A stretch of 10,612 bases of DNA from contig JAJFUY010000369.1 in NCBI GenBank assembly GCA_021372185.1, forward strand, positions 1 through 10,612. The letters are read 5' to 3'. The translations under genes were made by a program, and so were the position numbers. The stretch comes from Chlamydiales bacterium. Lineage in GTDB: Bacteria > Chlamydiota > Chlamydiia > Chlamydiales > FEN-1388. This document shows, one piece after another, positions 6,162 through 10,612 of the stretch (positions within the stretch are counted from its first letter, which is position 1; each line of letters starts with the position of its first letter). The notes under the pieces are model-generated. The model saw nothing but the letters and a program-made list of their open reading frames with translations. It did not search any database and was not told the origin of the DNA.

Positions 6162-6572
6162 ATGAGAGAAATAAAGTTTAGGGCGGTTAACGCTGACAAT
6201 GAATTAATTTATGGATTACCTTATACAGATGGGACTAATGAAACGTGTTATTTTAAAGAATATAGCAATCGTTTGTGTTGGAGGAGAGAAGGGGATGGAG
6301 CACATTGCAATCAGCCCTATAAAAATGGGACGCTAATGCAATATACAGGAATGAAAGACAAAAACGGAGTAGAAATATATGAGGGCGATATAGTAATTTT
6401 TACAGGAGGAGAGGCACTAGCGGTTAAATGGCAGCCAGTAAGTGGGGCGTGGAAATTGGTGGGTAATGATTATAAATGCCTTTGCCTTCAAAGAAATATG
6501 GAATTATGTGAGGTTCTCGGTAATATCTACGAAAACCCGGAAGTACTAGCGGAGGAGCAGAAAAATGATTAA
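6162..6572 (+). CDS. YopX-family phage protein
   Basis: A 136-residue YopX-family protein. It starts with the near-universal family opening MREIKFRAV and contains MQYTGMKDKNGVEIYEGDIVIF (roughly residues 58-79), the signature block, and the terminal GNIYENPEVL motif. The frame is open upstream to an ATG at 6090, but that would overlap the resolvase gene and lacks a good ribosome binding site. The ATG at 6162 has TGGAGG (6147-6152) and matches the family N-terminus. YopX proteins are widespread in Bacillota phages and prophages as small early genes of unknown molecular function; the core probably has an SH3-like barrel. The next gene overlaps its end by 8 bases. Confidence 0.9.
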   Translation: MREIKFRAVNADNELIYGLPYTDGTNETCYFKEYSNRLCWRREGDGAHCNQPYKNGTLMQYTGMKDKNGVEIYEGDIVIFTGGEALAVKWQPVSGAWKLVGNDYKCLCLQRNMELCEVLGNIYENPEVLAEEQKND

Positions 6573-6768
6573 CAAAGAGAAACTGCGAAAGTTTTTAATG
6601 GAAAAGAGTAAAGGCGCACTTGATACAATGGGAGAGGTCGAGGATAATGGGCAACGCTATTTTAATGAGGGGTACTCAGAATCATTATGTGAAATTATTA
6701 CCAAGCTTGACGCAGGAGAATTTGACGAGGAGGTACAAAATGAGAAAAATAACCTTGTACACGTTTAA
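6565..6768 (+). CDS. Small acidic phage protein of unknown function
   Basis: A 67-residue acidic protein overlapping the end of the YopX gene by 8 bases, with GGAGGAG (6551-6557) as ribosome binding site. The sequence includes INKEKLRKFLMEKSKGALDT and GYSESLCEIITKLDAGEFDE. It looks helical, with no metal-binding or membrane motif. I do not recognise a named family, although short proteins ending in a 'L.eI..ki..GefD' type helix recur among phage early genes. The last 29 bases overlap the next gene, which suggests translational coupling. Confidence 0.65.
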   Translation: MINKEKLRKFLMEKSKGALDTMGEVEDNGQRYFNEGYSESLCEIITKLDAGEFDEEVQNEKNNLVHV

Positions 6769-6922
6769 CGAGCTAAACCCTGCTGCACAAGAAAAGGCAA
6801 CAGAAAGGTACGCATGGGACGCTTTAATTGGCGTAGACATTGCCAAAGAAGTGTTATCTAATGAAAATTATAACTTTGAGTTTTTAGAGGACAGAACGAG
6901 AATTCAGATTATCGAGGGTTAG
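6740..6922 (+). CDS. Small phage protein with 'LYTFNELNPAAQEKA' motif
   Basis: A 60-residue protein starting at ATG 6740, preceded by GAGGAGG (6727-6733). The opening MRKITLYTFNELNPAAQEKATERY resembles a recurrent phage small-protein start ('K.i.ly.FdELs..AqekA'), which supports this start over the in-frame ATG at 6620, deep inside the previous gene. The rest (AWDALIGVDIAKEVLSNENYNFEFLEDRTRIQII) suggests a helix followed by two strands. The function is unknown. It sits just before the radical SAM gene with a 14-base gap. Confidence 0.65.
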   Translation: MRKITLYTFNELNPAAQEKATERYAWDALIGVDIAKEVLSNENYNFEFLEDRTRIQIIEG

Positions 6923-6936
6923 GGGGAGGAGGAAGA

Positions 6937-7845
6937 ATGAAGATAGGGCTTGTAGACATTGACGGACACAATTTCCCCAATTTATGCCTAATGAAAATTA
7001 GTGCTTACTGTAAAACTCAAGGGCATGAAACAATGTTGTTAGATCCTAGTGCCTTATTGTTGGGGATGAACTTATTCGGCGAATGCGATAAATATTATGG
7101 AGCAGTTATTTTTAAAGAAAACAAGCAATTAGCTGAACAATTAATAAAAATGGGTGTAAAAGTTGGTGGCACTGGTTTAGATTTAGTAAACAAACTACCG
7201 CAATTTATTGAAACCCAATTCCCAGATTACAACCTTTACGACATTAAAGATACAGCTTACGGATTTTTAACTCGTGGGTGCCCACGCCATTGCAAGTTTT
7301 GCATTGTTGGAGATAAAGAAGGATTGCAATCCGTTAAGGTGGCGAATTTAAAAGATTTTTGGAGCGGACAAAAAAACATTGAGTTGCTAGACCCAAACTT
7401 ATTGGCTTGCAAAGACTGGGAAGAATTATTGCAACAATTGGTTGATTGTAAAGCTAGCGTAAACGTTAATCAGGGTATGGATATTAGATTTATGACTAAA
7501 GCAAAACAAGCCATGATAAACAAATCTAGCATTACTACACTTCATTTTGCGTGGGACAACTACCCAGATACTGAAACTTTTGAAAGATTAAAAACTTTTA
7601 GAGAAGGGTTTGAGCTTGATACTAGGCACCTGAAAGTATATGTGCTAACAAATTTTAATACTACGCATGAACAAGATTTAGATAGGATATATAAGCTCAA
7701 GAAAATTGGCTATGATCCGTATGTAATGATTTTCGACAAACCAAATGCACCTAAAATAACGAGATATTTACAGCGTTGGTGCAACAACAAGTTTATTTTC
7801 AGATCCTGTGATAAATTTGAAAATTATGATCATAGGATAGGTTAA
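6937..7845 (+). CDS. Phage-encoded radical SAM protein
   Basis: A 302-residue protein with the radical SAM cluster motif CxxxCxxC: C115, C119 and C122 in LTRGCPRHCKFCIVG, which would bind a [4Fe-4S] cluster and S-adenosylmethionine. The N-terminal ~90 residues (IGLVDIDGHNFPNLCLMKISAY, then VGGTGLDL) resemble a shortened Rossmann/B12-binding-like domain as seen ahead of some radical SAM cores. Later segments include ELLDPNLLACKDWEELLQQL, NQGMDIRFMT, HFAWDNYPD, VYVLTNFNTTHEQDLDRIYKLKKIGYDPYVMIFDK and the terminal LQRWCNNKFIF. Close relatives are, from memory, frequent in phages and prophages of gut Clostridia and related hosts, but their substrate is not established. There is no separate C-terminal auxiliary-cluster domain. 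ATG at 6937 follows GGGGGAGGAGGAA. A cysteine-rich mini-protein is encoded immediately downstream. Confidence 0.9.
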   Translation: MKIGLVDIDGHNFPNLCLMKISAYCKTQGHETMLLDPSALLLGMNLFGECDKYYGAVIFKENKQLAEQLIKMGVKVGGTGLDLVNKLPQFIETQFPDYNLYDIKDTAYGFLTRGCPRHCKFCIVGDKEGLQSVKVANLKDFWSGQKNIELLDPNLLACKDWEELLQQLVDCKASVNVNQGMDIRFMTKAKQAMINKSSITTLHFAWDNYPDTETFERLKTFREGFELDTRHLKVYVLTNFNTTHEQDLDRIYKLKKIGYDPYVMIFDKPNAPKITRYLQRWCNNKFIFRSCDKFENYDHRIG

Positions 7846-7862
7846 GAAGAGGGAGGCCATAA

Positions 7863-8033
7863 ATGAAGCGTACTACTGATAATTGCAAATTAATAAAGGA
7901 AATGGTTAAATGCGGAACCGGTAAACCACAATTAGAAAGTGACGGAACATGCTTAGGCTATCAACGTAGCGATATAGATGATGAACCATGCAGCATTTGT
8001 AGTAAATGCAAATTATGTAGCGGAAATGGATAA
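7863..8033 (+). CDS. Cysteine-rich mini-protein next to the radical SAM gene
   Basis: A 56-residue protein with seven cysteines: C8, C17, C30, then a run C43-xx-C46-xx-C49-xx-C52 in EPCSICSKCKLC. The preceding segment is CLGYQRSDIDDEPC. The pattern fits a zinc-binding knuckle or, less likely, an iron-sulfur site. From memory, small proteins with 'CxGY...DDEPCxxCxxC' recur in Bacillota phages without assigned function. ATG at 7863 follows GGGAGG (7851-7856) and lies 17 bases after the radical SAM stop, so the two are probably co-translated from one mRNA. Whether it serves the radical SAM enzyme is unknown. Confidence 0.72.
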   Translation: MKRTTDNCKLIKEMVKCGTGKPQLESDGTCLGYQRSDIDDEPCSICSKCKLCSGNG

Positions 8034-8057
8034 AAAGTTAACGAAAAGAGGTCATAA

Positions 8058-8372
8058 ATGAAACAGGTACTACTGATAATAATTATGCTATGTACCGTTA
8101 CCGCCTACACCGCCTCATACGAAGAGTGCGGGAAAACGGACGGAATTACCGCATCGGGAACTAGAGCAATAGAGGGTAGAACCGTTGCTTGTGATTTTTT
8201 GAGTTTTGGTACACAGGTCATTATTTCAGGGCAGACATACACCGTAGAGGACAGGATAGGAAGCGGACACCCAAGCAAACTGGACGTGTATATGGAAGAT
8301 AGGCAAGAGGCATTGAGGTTTGGGCGTAGGCAGTTAGAAGTTGAAATACTGGAGAGTGACGATAATGGTTAA
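8058..8372 (+). CDS. Secreted 3D-domain (RlpA-like fold) protein
   Basis: A 104-residue protein. The N-terminus KQVLLIIIMLCTV is a hydrophobic signal-peptide or anchor segment. The rest is a 3D (Asp-Asp-Asp) domain, a double-psi beta-barrel found in RlpA and in cell-wall lytic or resuscitation proteins of Bacillota: TAYTASYEEC, TASGT, VACDF (D46), VEDRIGSG (D65) and KLDVYM (D76) supply the three aspartates, followed by EALRFGRRQLEVEIL. The length is that of a stand-alone domain. C12 in the signal region is not in a canonical lipobox (Leu precedes it). It would act outside the membrane on peptidoglycan. Its place within an early operon rather than a lysis cassette is unusual. ATG at 8058 follows AAAAGAGG. 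Confidence 0.85.
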   Translation: MKQVLLIIIMLCTVTAYTASYEECGKTDGITASGTRAIEGRTVACDFLSFGTQVIISGQTYTVEDRIGSGHPSKLDVYMEDRQEALRFGRRQLEVEILESDDNG

Positions 8373-8559
8373 ATGTAAAGACTGCGCCCATTTTATAAGC
8401 ACCCTGAAAATTCAAGGCTGTGGCCTATGCTATCCACCTGCTAAATGTAGCGGGGAGCTGGCAATCGAGTGCGAAGATTTTATAACCCCAGCGGATGAAG
8501 AAAAAGGCAAGAAAAGCTGTGGGGAAAATATAAACAAGAAAGAAGGAACAAAACAATGA
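8365..8559 (+). CDS. Cysteine-rich zinc-binding mini-protein
   Basis: A 64-residue protein beginning MVKCKDCAHF, with cysteines C4, C7, C19, C22, C28, C36 and C52. The pattern CxxC...CxxC...C...CEDF resembles small phage zinc-knuckle proteins ('CkdCrfw...g.C..P....p.C.dF'). The start at 8365 uses GGAGAG at 8351-8356; an in-frame TTG at 8341 is rejected because it sits deep in the 3D-domain gene. It overlaps the 3D gene by 8 bases and the following membrane-protein gene by ATGA. The second half is charged and probably disordered. Its function is unknown. Confidence 0.7.
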   Translation: MVKCKDCAHFISTLKIQGCGLCYPPAKCSGELAIECEDFITPADEEKGKKSCGENINKKEGTKQ

Positions 8560-8810
8560 ACGCAGGAGACTGGTTTTTACGCTTGCTAATATTCGGTACG
8601 ATTTTAGCACTAATAGGTGCATTTATTACAATGAGGCTAGAATGGCAGTGGCACAAACTACAAGCAGAAGCTATTACATTCCTAGAACCTAAACTACAGG
8701 AAAAACCCAAAATTTTAGAGGGAGAGATGCTCCGCCCGAAAGGTACTAAGACAAGCGAGCTTATCGAGATTGAAGAATCAAAAATACTTATGAAAAAACC
8801 TCAAGATTAA
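8556..8810 (+). CDS. Single-pass membrane protein of unknown function
   Basis: An 84-residue protein with one clear transmembrane helix (about residues 8-28, LRLLIFGTILALIGAFITM), followed by an amphipathic, charged region (RLEWQWHKLQAEAITFLEPKL) and a hydrophilic tail with lysine and glutamate. It starts at ATG 8556, overlapping the previous stop as ATGA, with GAAGGA (8541-8546) upstream. No family is recognised. Its position beside a secreted 3D-domain protein raises the possibility that both act at the envelope, for instance in superinfection exclusion, but nothing in the sequence proves this. Confidence 0.7.
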   Translation: MNAGDWFLRLLIFGTILALIGAFITMRLEWQWHKLQAEAITFLEPKLQEKPKILEGEMLRPKGTKTSELIEIEESKILMKKPQD

Positions 8811-8822
8811 AGGAGACCAAAC

Positions 8823-9131
8823 ATGAAAATAGTATACGTCGCACACCCTTTTACCGGTGACCCCGAAGACAACATGAGAAAAATTAATGCAATCATGCAA
8901 TACCTAACACTAAATTATCCCGATATTTGCTTCATTTCGCCACTACACAATTTCAGTTACGACAAGGACGCTAAAGAAGCAGACATACTCCCTAGGTGCT
9001 TTGCCCTTTTAAGCAAATGTGATGACCTTTGGGTTTTTGGTAATTGGGAACACAGTAGCGGTTGCAGACAGGAAATTAATCAAGCTAAGCTTTGGGGTAT
9101 GACGGTTTTATTCGGTGGCATAAGGGGCTGA
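8823..9131 (+). CDS. DUF4406 protein (nucleoside 2-deoxyribosyltransferase-like)
   Basis: A 102-residue protein of the DUF4406 family, related to nucleoside 2-deoxyribosyltransferases. Marks: the first strand and loop VYVAHPFTGDPEDN (residues 4-17), FISPLHNFSYD (37-47), and the block CDDLWVFGNWEHSSGCRQEINQAKLWG (66-92), where the Glu in GCRQEI (E84) corresponds to the catalytic or ligand-binding glutamate of the superfamily. The length is normal. It may act on nucleotides or nucleosides or bind a nucleotide-derived ligand; activity is not proven for the phage members. ATG at 8823 follows AAGGAGA (8810-8816), 12 bases after the membrane-protein stop. Confidence 0.88.
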   Translation: MKIVYVAHPFTGDPEDNMRKINAIMQYLTLNYPDICFISPLHNFSYDKDAKEADILPRCFALLSKCDDLWVFGNWEHSSGCRQEINQAKLWGMTVLFGGIRG

Positions 9132-9135
9132 TAGC

Positions 9136-9534
9136 GTGGACAAAGAACAGATAGAATTCGTGTTTTATAATTATTTAGGCATAGCGAAGGCCATAGAAGA
9201 AAAAAGGCTAGATCCTCGTACAGAAAAGACAGGTGGTTGTGGGCATTGCAAGGTTAGTGACCCTACGGCCAACAAGGCGGTAGCAAACTGCGAACCGATA
9301 CTGCATGTCAAGGTAGGAGAACAAACCATAAGAGACCCCGAAAAATGGCTTAAAGTCGTTAGGCAAACAAGGGTTTTTTACAAACGTTCTCTTAGAGGAG
9401 AACTAATCCGTCGCCGGTACGATATGCTGGAAAATAGGAAAGATACCTGCTTTGTCCTCAAAATGAGCCTAGCGAGGTATCACAACTTGGTTAACGAGGT
9501 GTTAGAAAAAGCTTTGGAGGTGGGAGAATGTTAA
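9136..9534 (+). CDS. ArpU/RinA-like phage transcriptional regulator
   Basis: A 132-residue protein with a GTG start at 9136, preceded by AAGGGG (9122-9127). The N-terminal half has a CxxC plus a later Cys (GGCGHCKVSD...NC; C35, C38, C52), probably a metal-binding insertion. The C-terminal half, from about residue 66, carries DPEKWLKVVRQTRVFY, then GELIRRRYDMLEN and a helix-turn-helix-like stretch DTCFVLKMSLARYHNLVNEVLEKAL. This is the layout of ArpU, RinA and related sigma-70 region-4-like regulators, which turn on late phage genes. The assignment rests on pattern recognition; a different phage HTH family is possible. Its location near the right end of the early module, with ssb still downstream, fits a late activator only in part. 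Confidence 0.7.
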   Translation: MDKEQIEFVFYNYLGIAKAIEEKRLDPRTEKTGGCGHCKVSDPTANKAVANCEPILHVKVGEQTIRDPEKWLKVVRQTRVFYKRSLRGELIRRRYDMLENRKDTCFVLKMSLARYHNLVNEVLEKALEVGEC

Positions 9535-9701
9535 CCGCCGGTATTTTCCGTAAAAACTGTTGCTACGACTGTAAAGAGAGAACACCGACGTGTCACCTAG
9601 ATTGCAAGGGGTACAAGGACTTTACAAAGCAAAGGCAAGAAGCGAACGCTAAAAGGAGGTTAGCGAAAATGGGCGATAAATGTAAGAAAGGGGATAGGTA
9701 A
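9528..9701 (+). CDS. Small cysteine-rich, lysine/arginine-rich protein
   Basis: A 57-residue basic protein with C11, C12, C15, C22, C26 and C52: the core CCYDCKERTPTCHLDCKGYKDF looks like a compact zinc finger (CxxC...CxxxC). The following segment (KQRQEANAKRRLAKMGDKCKKG) is a basic helix, as if for nucleic-acid binding. From memory, short phage proteins of the type 'C..C..R...Ch..C..Y......' are common and uncharacterised. ATG at 9528 overlaps the regulator gene by 7 bases and follows TGGAGGTGGGA (9515-9525), a good ribosome binding site. The following gene begins 3 bases after the stop. Confidence 0.72.
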   Translation: MLTAGIFRKNCCYDCKERTPTCHLDCKGYKDFTKQRQEANAKRRLAKMGDKCKKGDR

Positions 9702-9704
9702 GAT

Positions 9705-10073
9705 ATGACATCACCTTGCAATACCTGTAAAAAATACATTACTCATGGTGGAAATTGCCAAGGCCCTAGGCGTACTCTTTTATCTCCGTGCCTTATGTTT
9801 GAGAAAGATGAGAGAGGCTATGTTGCAACAAAAACATTGCAAATAGAACTTGGTTTTGGAATGCTAATACCACCGCTTATAACTTTTGACAATGATTGGG
9901 AATACAACAATAACCCCATAAAATTTTACAGGCTAGAACCTTTGCGATGGGATATGAAACGTTGCGTTTTAATTTGTGAAGCACGAGCAGATATTTTTGA
10001 ACCTATAATTTGTAAAGAAGAACCAACGAATATAATAACCAAAATAATAAAATTTAAGGAGGTAAAACAATGA
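9705..10073 (+). CDS. Unrecognised protein with N-terminal Cys4 zinc ribbon
   Basis: A 122-residue protein. The first 30 residues contain C5, C8, C18 and C29 (PCNTCKKYITHGGNC...SPC), consistent with a Cys4 zinc-binding element. The rest (LQIELGFGMLIPPLITFDNDWEYNN, PIKFYRLEPLRWDMKRCVLICEA) looks beta-rich with no motif I can name. ATG at 9705 lies 3 bases after the previous stop; its ribosome binding site GGGGATAGG is modest. Its stop overlaps the ssb start as ATGA. Linkage to ssb suggests a DNA-metabolism context, by position only. Confidence 0.62.
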   Translation: MTSPCNTCKKYITHGGNCQGPRRTLLSPCLMFEKDERGYVATKTLQIELGFGMLIPPLITFDNDWEYNNNPIKFYRLEPLRWDMKRCVLICEARADIFEPIICKEEPTNIITKIIKFKEVKQ

Positions 10074-10477
10074 ACAAAATAATATTATGCGGTCGCCTAG
10101 TTCGTGATCCGGAATTTAGAGTAACGCCTAGCGAAAAATCAGTATGCACGTTTACGTTGGCGGTAGATAGACAGTTTTCAGCGGAAAAAGAGGCGGATTT
10201 TATCAACATAGTGGTATGGGGTAAAGCAGCCGAGCTATGCGGTAATAGCCTTTCTAAAGGTCACAAACTCCTTGTAGACGGTCGTTTGCAGATACGTAAT
10301 TACGTAGCTAAGAACGGCGAAAAACGCTACGTTACCGAGGTAATAGCGAACAGCGTAGAGTTTATCGAAAAACGGGAAAGCAATTTGCATGAAACGCAAA
10401 ATGCTGTCGAAGAAAAAAGCGGTATGGAAGGGTTCGGGCAGGCTATTGAGTTTGACGAGGACCCTCTGCCTTTCTAG
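10070..10477 (+). CDS. ssb: Single-stranded DNA-binding protein (SSB)
   Basis: A 135-residue SSB. The OB-fold occupies residues 1-100: MNKIILCGRLVRDPEFRVTP, CTFTLAVDRQF, DFINIVVWGKAAELCGNSLSKG (43-64), LLVDGRLQIRNYVAKNGEKRYVTEV and IANSVEFIEKR. A short variable linker leads to the acidic C-terminal tip FDEDPLPF, the conserved DDxPF-type docking peptide for replication and recombination partners. The length is typical of phage SSBs, shorter than most host SSBs. ATG at 10070 overlaps the upstream stop (ATGA) and follows AAGGAGG (10056-10062). It would protect single strands made by replication and by the YqaJ exonuclease, and may work with RecT. Confidence 0.95.
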   Translation: MNKIILCGRLVRDPEFRVTPSEKSVCTFTLAVDRQFSAEKEADFINIVVWGKAAELCGNSLSKGHKLLVDGRLQIRNYVAKNGEKRYVTEVIANSVEFIEKRESNLHETQNAVEEKSGMEGFGQAIEFDEDPLPF

Positions 10478-10478
10478 G

Positions 10479-10503
10479 AACTTGTAAGAGATTGTTACAA
10501 GTT
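10479..10503 (+). repeat. Perfect 9-bp inverted repeat downstream of ssb
   Basis: AACTTGTAA (10479-10487) and its exact reverse complement TTACAAGTT (10495-10503), separated by 7 bases, begin one base after the ssb stop codon. No T-run follows, so it is a poor intrinsic terminator. It could form an mRNA hairpin that stabilises the 3' end, or serve as a dyad operator. Confidence 0.6.
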
Positions 10504-10551
10504 GAGCATAACTGTGAGAAATGTAAAAAAATAGAGCGAGGCGTGGAAAAC

Positions 10552-10612
10552 ATGAGAGAACAAACAGTGCTTATTTTAGAAAGAGATTTATTATACGCGA
10601 TTGGTGGACAGT
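10552..10612 (+). CDS. Start of an unidentified gene (partial)
   Basis: An ATG at 10552 opens a frame that runs off the right edge after 20 codons (MREQTVLILERDLLYAIGGQ). The upstream GCGAGG (10536-10541) is a weak ribosome binding site. The 74-base gap before it, which holds the inverted repeat, is one of the largest in the window. Too little is visible to name a family. Confidence 0.45.
   Translation, partial: MREQTVLILERDLLYAIGGQ

Noticed and set aside
6620..6739. Upstream start for the small gene ending at 6922
   Set aside because: The first 40 residues are only the shifted frame of the preceding gene; ATG 6740 has a strong GAGGAGG and a recognisable N-terminus.
8341..8364. TTG start for the cysteine-rich gene ending at 8559
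   Set aside because: It has a poor start codon inside the 3D-domain gene; ATG 8365 has GGAGAG at the right spacing and begins the CxxC-containing domain.
8549..8567. Shared start region AAAACAATGAAC at 8556 and 10070 as a duplication
   Set aside because: The match is short and dominated by ribosome-binding-site and start-codon composition constraints; the downstream sequences diverge at once.
10479..10503. Intrinsic terminator after ssb
   Set aside because: The stem is AT-rich and is followed by GAGCATAACTG rather than a T-run.
1..10612. tRNA, rRNA, integrase, attachment site, insertion sequence
   Set aside because: No cloverleaf-like segment, recombinase motif or terminal inverted repeats with a transposase were found on either strand.

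Overview
The window is a tightly packed, all plus-strand early/replication-recombination module of a tailed phage or prophage. The low GC content, strong AAGGAG-type ribosome binding sites and protein families (YqaJ/RecT, phage replisome organizer, YopX, ArpU-like regulator) point to a Bacillota (Firmicutes) host. I cannot place the genus. Nothing on the minus strand looks like a gene, and no tRNA, rRNA, integrase, transposase or CRISPR array is visible. Intergenic gaps are tiny and many genes overlap by 4 to 29 bases, so most of the window is probably one or two long operons.

Layout: (1) 1-2071, recombination: the tail of an unidentified gene, a zinc-ribbon mini-protein, a YqaJ-family exonuclease and a RecT-family annealing protein. 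(2) 2086-3071, regulation: a stem-loop ahead of a BRO-N/ANT antirepressor, a consensus promoter whose -35 box overlaps the antirepressor stop codon, and a 56-residue XRE-type HTH protein. (3) 3076-4836, replication: a replisome organizer with a charged repeat linker, a G39P-like helicase loader/inhibitor and an unrecognised protein. (4) 4851-6922, accessory: a DUF7666 protein carrying eight 27-bp repeats, a 12-codon micro-ORF joined to its neighbours by ATGA overlaps, a RuvC-like resolvase, a YopX protein and two small proteins. (5) 6937-8810, a radical SAM enzyme followed by a cysteine-rich mini-protein, a secreted 3D-domain protein, another cysteine-rich mini-protein and a one-pass membrane protein. 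(6) 8823-10612, a DUF4406 protein, an ArpU/RinA-like regulator, two cysteine-rich proteins, SSB, an inverted repeat, and the start of one more gene.

How they work together (inference from families): exonuclease, RecT and SSB form a single-strand annealing recombination set, and the RuvC-like enzyme would resolve branched intermediates. The replisome organizer and loader would recruit a replicative helicase, which is not encoded here and may come from the host or from DNA outside the window. The antirepressor, XRE protein and ArpU-like protein would time early and late transcription. The least explained content is the phage radical SAM enzyme with its cysteine-rich neighbour, the repeat-bearing DUF7666 protein, the secreted 3D protein inside an early operon, and the cluster of small cysteine-rich proteins.
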